Positions 57,290 through 64,000 of a DNA stretch of 64,000 nucleotides are shown piece by piece. The position numbers were made by a program, and so were the translations under genes. This DNA is from Tubiluchus corallicola. Its lineage: Eukaryota > Priapulida > Priapulimorpha > Priapulimorphida > Tubiluchidae. Position 1 is the first letter of the stretch. Each line of letters begins with the position of its first letter. The DNA lies in the NCBI GenBank assembly GCA_030141605.1, contig JAQGDQ010000880.1:1-64000 (forward strand), read 5' to 3'. The notes beneath the pieces were generated by a model. The model searched no databases and was not told the origin of the DNA. It was given only the letters and a program-made list of their open reading frames with translations.

Positions 57290-59330
57290 ACAAACTTGTG
57301 GGGGTGACTGGATTGTTAATTTTCATTATCAGTAACCTAAATATTTTATGCTTCAGACTGTCAGACAATTTGCAGAAGTTGAATAGAGATGATCAATTAT
57401 GCAATACTAACCACAAAGTGATAAATTGATAATTAAGCTGGTAGTGTGAGAGATAGAAACCTCTTCATTATGCAGATAGTTATGAACTAGTGCATCAGGT
57501 ACAGTATTCGAGCATACCAGGCAGCAGTGCTGAGTGACAGGTATGTTTAATATGTTGGCCAAGTATTTGAGTGATGTTATGTATAGTCAAAGCGTGTATT
57601 TTCGCAGCAGAAAAGATAACATTTAGGTGCATTGATCTTTTAATTTTTGCACTCACAGTTCACATAAATTATGCAGGCCTTTGTGAATAAATAATGACTT
57701 GCTATAGAATTTGAGCTGTAAGGTCTGCCTTTTCAGCACTAATCAGTGTTATAGTTAGTTGTGGGTCTGCTTTGTTTTCTAGTGCCATGGGCAAATCTAT
57801 GTGAAACCAAGTGAGTGCACGTGCTACATAATGATACACGTTCTATGACTAATGACTGCTTTAGTTTCGAGCATCTGTTAAGCCAATACTGTCGTCATGT
57901 CAAAACGTCAGCCAGCAGGAAATAACCCTGCTAGTAAGATGGTTCAGAAAAGACAGCCAGGTGGTGATAATGGCGTAATCAGATTCAGATGTTACCTGCA
58001 GAACACTACGATGGACGTGATGAGAGCACGTGGATGGCAAGAAGTAAAAGAAGAGTCGGGAGAGTGGGACATAAACTGGTGCGATGTTGGATGGATGAAG
58101 GAATTGTTTGACCGTTCGTACATGGACGAATATGCAAGAATATCGCACTTTCGCAATCACTATGAACTAACAAGAAAAAACTTGATGATAAAAAATCTGA
58201 AGCGTTTGAAAAAACAAATAGAAAAGGATAGTGGAAAAAGCGAGGCAAGTGCATGCGATTTTTTTCCAGTTTCGTATGAACTGCCATCTGAATATCACAT
58301 ATTCGTGGAAGAATTCAAAAGAAATCCTGGTTTAACTTGGATTATGAAGCCCGCTGGCAGCGCTCAAGGGAAAGGTATATTTTTGTTTAAAAAACTGAAA
58401 GATATTACAGACTGGAAGAAGGGTGAGTACCAACCTCCGCAACATGATAAGGAAAAGGAAAAAGAAGGACCGAAAACGTATATCGTACAACGCTATTTAG
58501 AAAATCCTTATCTAATTGGTGGAAGAAAATCTGACATCCGTCTGTATGTCCTCGTGATTTCCTATGCTCCACTTAAGGCTTGGGTGTACCGGGAAGGTTT
58601 TGCAAGGTTTTCAAACTCTCGGTATTCCATGGAGTCCATTGACGACACGTACGTGCACCTCACGAATGTTGCCGTGCAGAAAACGGCTCCAGATTACGAC
58701 CCAGAGAAGGGATGCAAGTGGTCAATGAGGCAGCTGCGGCAGTACTTGACCGCTAGACATGGGATGGATATGGTAGAAGTTTTGATGAATAAAATTAACA
58801 ACATAATTATTCTTAGTCTGCAAAGTGTCCAGAAGATTATGATCAATGACAAGCATTGTTTTGAACTGTATGGTTATGACATCCTTCTAGACAACAACCT
58901 TAAGCCTTGGCTTATTGAAGTCAATGCTTCTCCATCGCTAACAGCCAGCAGCCAAGAAGACTATAATCTAAAGTTTGCACTAATCGATGATGTGATGAAC
59001 GTTTTGGACATGGAGCGACGACTGACAGGAAATGAAAAGAGAATCGGAGGTTTTGATTTACTGTGGTATGATGGTCCAGTGTATGCAAATGAGGGAACTG
59101 GATTAGAATGTTCCATTGTGAATAATAACAGCAACAGACTTAATAGCTACATAGGATGTGTGAATGACAGAAAGAAACAACTTAACAGTTTGTATCGTTA
59201 TTCTACAAACAAGAACGAAACTAGAGAACCATAACACTATTGCTAGATATGTAACGTAAGACATGCTTATTTATCAATACTTCTTATGTTGCTACCTAAA
59301 TTGGGTATCACTCACATTCATATTGTCTGT
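57290..59330 (+). repeat. Tandem segmental duplication, unit 1
   Basis: From about 57290 the sequence aligns with that from about 61915. Examples in both 5' flanks are AACAAACTTGTGG, TTTTATGCTTCAGACTGT and GGTGCATTGATCTTT. Similarity continues through the coding region and at least 100 bp past it (ACAAACAAGAA, GGGTATCACTC). So about 600 bp of 5' flank was copied along with the gene. Confidence 0.8.
57897..59234 (+). CDS. TTLL9: Intronless TTLL9-like tubulin polyglutamylase, copy 1
   Basis: 445 residues in one exon, close to full length for TTLL9 (about 440). TTLL9-type ligases add glutamate chains to tubulin of cilia and flagella, using ATP. ATP-grasp elements: [17 protein letters not shown] (148-164), [15 protein letters not shown] (197-211), HLTNVAVQK (254-262), [10 protein letters not shown] (323-332), [18 protein letters not shown] (339-356, Mg/ATP Glu and Asn). 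CVNDRKKQL (421-429) is the family's C-terminal mark. One oddity: GGRKSDIR has Ser212 where the family has Phe (GRKFD). The frame is intact over 1.3 kb while other genes here have kb-scale introns, so I infer a retrogene. The 5' flank gives TCGTCATGTC at the start. Confidence 0.92.
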   Translation: MSKRQPAGNNPASKMVQKRQPGGDNGVIRFRCYLQNTTMDVMRARGWQEVKEESGEWDINWCDVGWMKELFDRSYMDEYARISHFRNHYELTRKNLMIKNLKRLKKQIEKDSGKSEASACDFFPVSYELPSEYHIFVEEFKRNPGLTWIMKPAGSAQGKGIFLFKKLKDITDWKKGEYQPPQHDKEKEKEGPKTYIVQRYLENPYLIGGRKSDIRLYVLVISYAPLKAWVYREGFARFSNSRYSMESIDDTYVHLTNVAVQKTAPDYDPEKGCKWSMRQLRQYLTARHGMDMVEVLMNKINNIIILSLQSVQKIMINDKHCFELYGYDILLDNNLKPWLIEVNASPSLTASSQEDYNLKFALIDDVMNVLDMERRLTGNEKRIGGFDLLWYDGPVYANEGTGLECSIVNNNSNRLNSYIGCVNDRKKQLNSLYRYSTNKNETREP

Positions 59331-61114
59331 GATAATTAATTTTTACTAATTACTTTTTCAGCAATATAATATAAGATTTTATATAAGTATCTGAACGTAG
59401 ATGAAAAGAATTTTAGTTCACCTCCTAAAACTTCCAATTTCTTTGCCAAAATGCATTACCAATATTATGCCAGTTGCATTTTTTACACTATATAAACAAT
59501 TTACAGTTCAAAGTTAACTTCAAAATACTTTGTTCCATTTCAAGATCAAATTTTGTGCCAAAACAATCTGGACAGCATAATAATGTTGTCTAACATGCAT
59601 AGTTCAACCTCTCGTGTGGTGTGTACACCTTGTACATAGTTATCTAAGAGTGCTGCATACGCATCAGAAAGTGCCAAGCACAAAATCAAAGACTTTAATA
59701 GGAAGCTGTAATTGTGTCATTTTATTCATAGAACTGAATAAACTTGTTAGTATTGTTCAAGCAAACTGTCTGTTTAATGTTCAATTTTTTGGAGTCTACA
59801 CTTGTGTTTGTCAATTTTGTAGCCTCATAACATGTACTGCCATCCATATACAAGAAAACTTTTATATAGACTAGTACTCTTTACTTTTATTATGGACTAC
59901 TGACTAGAAGGCAAAAAAGCAAATACATGTATTAGCACTTGACACTGTTTAATCTTGACACTGATGCATCTCTCGACAGTACACACATTTTTGAATACAT
60001 ATATATATATATAAAAGCCAAGATGACTGCTTATTACAAATCTGATAACTCGCAATTGTATCCTACAGCTATTTCCATCTGCAAGTATTATATTTTATGT
60101 ACATGTTAAGATGAGATGAAGATACTACTACTTGAACATGAGCAATTCGTACATGTACAGACACTAATTTCACGTAATTGAAAGTTTATAAAAAAATACA
60201 GAATAAAATCAGAAACATGTGTATCTCAGTCAAACAAAGAATTGCATTGCTAGTCATCTGCCTATTGCCAGTCTACTTTGGATGCACTAGGCTGTAAAGC
60301 AAAAGAAAGATCCAGATGAAATTTTGTTAACAAAGTGGAATTAGCAAGTTTGCATTAAAGCATGAGATTTGCTGTAGGCAAAATTAACGCATTTGCATGA
60401 ATTGTCACGTTTTGTTAAATGTAAAGAGCTTTTCTTCACTTCATTTAATATAATGTTTCAGTGCTGTAATAAGGTCATAATAAGCTATAACCCAGACAAA
60501 AATAGTGTAAAGTTGAATTTTTACACAGACACCCAGAAAGTCATCCAGAATAATGTATTAAAAATCCCCAGGAATCCACTTTGGGTAAAAAAGTTGTGGG
60601 GTTTGAATTCAAAATGGCTGCTAACACTGCATACGTGTAACTCAACTAGGTGGCATGTAACATGGCATATATGCATTACCAGCTAACATAAAAGTGCATA
60701 TGGTCTATTAGAAAATTAATGTTTCAAGGTCATTCAAAGTCAAGATCATTCAAAATGGACATTGGCGCAGCTTTAAAATGCACTTGTCATTCTAAATGTT
60801 GATGCTATATTTGGAACATTTTGGCTGTGTGTCACCGTTGTTGATTTCGGAATAGTGTCTTCTCACAACCTGACCATATTATTCTCACAGCTGATAATAC
60901 ATTTGTGTTGCCTACACTGCTTCGTAACCAATTTACTTTTATTTCAAAGCAGCATTTTGACTGACTTTGACCATGATTGACCTAGAAACGCTATTTTTCT
61001 GATAGAACAGCACTTCTGATTCAGCTGGTAATATATTTACATACCCCAAAATTTTTACTACTTGAGTTATTTTGTATGACCTTGATCTGTGACTCTACTA
61101 GAGGTCAAAGTAGG
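59331..61114. other. Spacer between TTLL9-like copies
   Basis: AT-rich. A short TA run is at about 59999-60012. Possible poly(A) signal AATAAA at 59737-59742 for copy 1. The frames at 59614-59874 and 60393-60686 have no support. Confidence 0.4.
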
Positions 61115-61280
61115 GGTTGAGGAGACAACTCCTTCCAGTGCCAATGAAACTAGCTTATAGCGCAGCAAATGAAAGATCTAGATGAGATGAATAGAGTCAT
61201 ATAAGTCGACAGGAGATTGGTTGACCTTTGACCCATATGTCACTGGTAGAAAATCTACAAGTTGCAATTTCAAGGTGAAG
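61115..61280. repeat. Single copy of the 45.4-45.9 kb dispersed repeat, opposite orientation
   Basis: AGCAAATGAAAGATCTAGAT, TAGAGTCATATAAGTCGACA and GGTTGACCTTTGACCC correspond, reverse-complemented, to the words of the tandem units at 45419-45945. Confidence 0.5.
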
Positions 61281-61914
61281 TGGAATCTCTAGATAATCGA
61301 GTAATGCAAATTTAGTAAAATCAATACTATGATGTTCAAACAAAAGGTTGATGTCATTTCAAGATCTAAGTCTGCAACTATTATTTGCAAAATCTTCAGT
61401 TTCTGACCACATCAGAAACACTGTCAAACACTCAGTTACTGTTTGTTACGTGTATATAATTTATATTGACAGCCGAGTTCCTGGATATTAAGTCTAGTAT
61501 TATATGCTTTCATGTAAGTGTGCTACCTGCATTTTCGTTTGTGGTATGTAGCCGAACTGGTTTTATTCTGACTATATGTGCATTAGTGTGTCAGTTCAGG
61601 CAGCATTCTTGTCCATTGCCGTGTTGCAACGATTAATAGTTTGTAAGTAGTAATGTTTGTAAGTATATGACATTCTCTTATATTATAGCATAACAGCAAC
61701 ATGATGACATGTTAAAATTAATATGTTAATGTTGCAGGCGTTTTAATTGCTTTTGTTATATATTTAATGTGCAATTTGTTCTCAACTAAAATATCTCCAG
61801 TTTTTCGTGTTCATGTAATCAATAATGTTGATTGTTGTAATAGGTTTTCCTGGTAGCTGACAGTCAGGTAATTCTGAGTTATTGTCAAGCAAAAGGGGAA
61901 TGGGTTCTGCTATT

Positions 61915-64000
61915 TTAAAAATCAGAACAAAACAAACTTGTGGATTGACTGAATGGTATAATCTTTGTTACCAATAACCTAAACATTTTATGCTTCAGAC
62001 TGTTAGACAATTTCCAGAAGCTAAACAGAGGTGATTAATTATGTAATACTAACGACAAAAGTGAGTGAAAATTAAGCAACATTTAAGCTGATAGTGGGAC
62101 ACACATTATGCCTCTTCGTTGCGCAATATTTGGATATGTAGTTATAAAGCAATACAAGTATCATCAGATGGCAGTACTGAGTGACAGGTCTTTCTAATTT
62201 GTGGCTAAGATTTCAGTTCAGCGTCAGTGATGTTATATCGTCAGAACATATGCCTTCGCAACAGCAAGGATAACTCTGAGGTGCATTGATCTTTGATTTT
62301 TTTGCACTCACAGTTCTCATAAATTACACAGGACTTTGAAAATAAATGATGAGTTGCTATAGAATCGGCTTTTTCAGCACTAATCAGTGTTATAGTTACT
62401 TGGTTTGTGTTCTAGTGTGGCTAATCTGTGTAAAACAATGTGCTGTGCTACGTAATCGTATACACTCTGTGACTAATGACTGTTTTAGTGTCGAGCGTCT
62501 GTTAACTCAATACTATCGTCATGTCAAAAGGTCAGCTACTAGGAAATAATTCTGTTAGCAAGATTGTTCAGAAAAGACATACAGGTGGTGATAATGGGAT
62601 AATCAGGTTTACATGCTACCTGCGGACCACATTTGCCGTGATGACCGCACGTGGCTGGGAAGCAGTAAAACAAGAGTCAGGAGAGTGGGATATAAACTGG
62701 TGTACCGTTAAGTGGTTGAGAGAATCATTTGACCGTTCGTACATGAATGAATATACAAGAATATCACATTTTTATAATCATTATGAACTCACAAGAAAAG
62801 ACTTAATGATAAAAAATCTGAAGTGTTTGAGAAAACAAATCGAAAAAGACAGTGCGAAAAGCGAGGCAAGTGCATGCAATTTTTTTCCAATTTCGTACGA
62901 ACTGCCATCTGAATATCACATATTCGTGGAAGAATTCAAAAGAAATCCTGGTTTAACTTGGATTATGAAGCCAGCTAGAAGCGAGCAAGGGAAGGGTATA
63001 TTTTTGTTTAAAAAACTGAAAGATATTACAGACGGGAAGAAGGGTGAGTACCAGACAGAAGGACTGAAAACGTATCTTGTACAACGCTACATAGAAAATC
63101 CTTATCTAATTGATGGAAGAAAGTTTGACATCCGTCTTTTTGTCCTCGTGGTTTCCTATGCTCCACTTACGGTTTGGGTGTACCGGGAAGGTTTTGCAAG
63201 GTTTTCAAACTCTCTGTATTCCATGGAGTCCATTGACGACACGTACGTGCACCTCACGAATGTTGCCGTGCAGAAAACAGCTCCAGATTACGACCCAGAG
63301 AAGGGATGCCAGTGGTCAATGAGGCAGCTGCGGCAGTACTTGACCGCTAGACATGGGATGGATATGGTAGAAGTTTTGATGAATAAAATTAACAACATAA
63401 TTATTCTTAGTCTGCAAAGTGTCCAGAAGATTATGATCAATGACAAGCATTGTTTTGAGCTGTATGGTTATGACATCCTTCTAGACAACAACCTTAAGCC
63501 TTGGCTTATTGAAGTCAATGCTTCTCCATCGCTGAAAGACAGCAACCAAAAGCACCATAATGTAAAGGTTGCACTAATCGATGATGTGATGAACGTTGTG
63601 GACATGGAGCGACGACTGACAGGAAATGAAAAGAGAATCGGAGGTTTTGATTTACTGTGGTGCGATGGTCCAGTGAATGCAAATGAAGGAACTGGATTAG
63701 AATGTTCCATTGTGGATAGTAACAGACTTAATAGCTTCTTTGGATGTCCTTTTGACAGAAAGAAGTAACTAGATAGCTTGTATGGTCACTCTACAAACAA
63801 GAATAAAACTAGAGAACCATGATATTATTGCTGTGAAGTAAGACGTGCTTACTTATTAATTGTTCTTGCTGAATTGGAACAAGCACTTACTCGACCATGT
63901 TATAGCATATCTAAGCAAAAGTTATGTACTTACACTGCAACAAAGTCAAGCTTTTATGTTGCTACATAAGTAGGGCATCACTCCCAATCACGCTGTCTGT
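61915..64000 (+). repeat. Tandem segmental duplication, unit 2
   Basis: Second copy of the unit described at 57290-59330. It is cut by the end of the window. The 5' flanks differ by several indels, so the duplication is not recent overall. Confidence 0.8.
62521..63768 (+). CDS. Intronless TTLL9-like ligase, copy 2 (diverged, C-terminally shortened)
   Basis: 415 residues in one exon. It keeps [17 protein letters not shown] (147-163), VQRYIENPYL (187-196), GRKFDIR (199-205, with the normal Phe), HLTNVAVQK and [10 protein letters not shown]. Against copy 1 it lacks nine residues of the charged loop after KKGEYQ and one residue near position 36. After ASPSL the near-invariant TASSQEDY is replaced by KDSNQKHH. 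A CAA-to-TAA change after DRKK removes the last 17 residues; the lost codons are still readable downstream. The N-terminal third is strongly diverged, the middle almost identical to copy 1. It may be a functional paralogue with altered activity or an early pseudogene. The frame is otherwise intact, so I favour an expressed gene. Confidence 0.85.
   Translation: MSKGQLLGNNSVSKIVQKRHTGGDNGIIRFTCYLRTTFAVMTARGWEAVKQESGEWDINWCTVKWLRESFDRSYMNEYTRISHFYNHYELTRKDLMIKNLKCLRKQIEKDSAKSEASACNFFPISYELPSEYHIFVEEFKRNPGLTWIMKPARSEQGKGIFLFKKLKDITDGKKGEYQTEGLKTYLVQRYIENPYLIDGRKFDIRLFVLVVSYAPLTVWVYREGFARFSNSLYSMESIDDTYVHLTNVAVQKTAPDYDPEKGCQWSMRQLRQYLTARHGMDMVEVLMNKINNIIILSLQSVQKIMINDKHCFELYGYDILLDNNLKPWLIEVNASPSLKDSNQKHHNVKVALIDDVMNVVDMERRLTGNEKRIGGFDLLWCDGPVNANEGTGLECSIVDSNRLNSFFGCPFDRKK

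Overview
This window is AT-rich, intron-rich nuclear DNA from an animal, most likely an invertebrate; I could not fix the phylum. The evidence is spliced genes with GT-AG introns from a few hundred bases to over 11 kb, animal-type housekeeping proteins (TAF13, RPL24, ASF1, TTLL9), a eukaryotic tRNA-His, long microsatellites, and many decayed LINEs and small non-autonomous DNA transposons. Most open frames in the window are chance or microsatellite frames; the real coding sequence is in short exons.

Layout. 1-3.1 kb: two dead LINE 3' ends on the minus strand. 3.16-8.59 kb: TAF13 (TFIID subunit), four exons, plus strand, with two inverted copies of one MITE on either side of exon 3. 9.36-9.78 kb: a hAT-like element. 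9.98-35.3 kb: one long minus-strand gene whose six exons join in frame into a 543-residue, partly coiled-coil protein that I do not recognise. Its large introns hold a 37-bp minisatellite, a 16-bp minisatellite resembling RFX half-sites, (CT)n, (GA)n, (GT)n and a TATATG hexamer array, several MITEs (hAT-like, Harbinger-like, Ginger-like) and a tRNA-His pseudogene. 36.24-36.31 kb: an intact tRNA-His(GTG) gene between this gene and the divergently transcribed RPL24. 36.66-44.58 kb: RPL24, six exons. Introns 2 and 3 carry two equal-length copies of a 129-nt sequence with all the hallmarks of an H/ACA snoRNA. 44.6-47.8 kb: a transposon cluster that includes an internally deleted element still encoding a zinc-finger N-terminus. 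48.25-53.12 kb: ASF1 histone chaperone, four exons, with a paired E2F-like site upstream and two LINE 3' tails in intron 2 that share a covarying stem-loop. 55.8-56.2 kb: a hAT-like MITE. 57.9-63.8 kb: two intronless TTLL9-like genes in tandem, best explained as a retrogene that was later duplicated with its 5' flank. The second copy has an early stop and a diverged active-site segment, yet one 352-bp tract is almost identical between the copies.

The coding genes have no operon-like link. TAF13 works in basal transcription, RPL24 in the ribosome, ASF1 in histone H3-H4 deposition, and TTLL9-type enzymes in tubulin glutamylation of cilia. RPL24 probably doubles as a snoRNA host. The most unusual signals are the snoRNA pair, the covarying LINE tail hairpin, the mosaic divergence of the TTLL9 copies and the unrecognised minus-strand protein.
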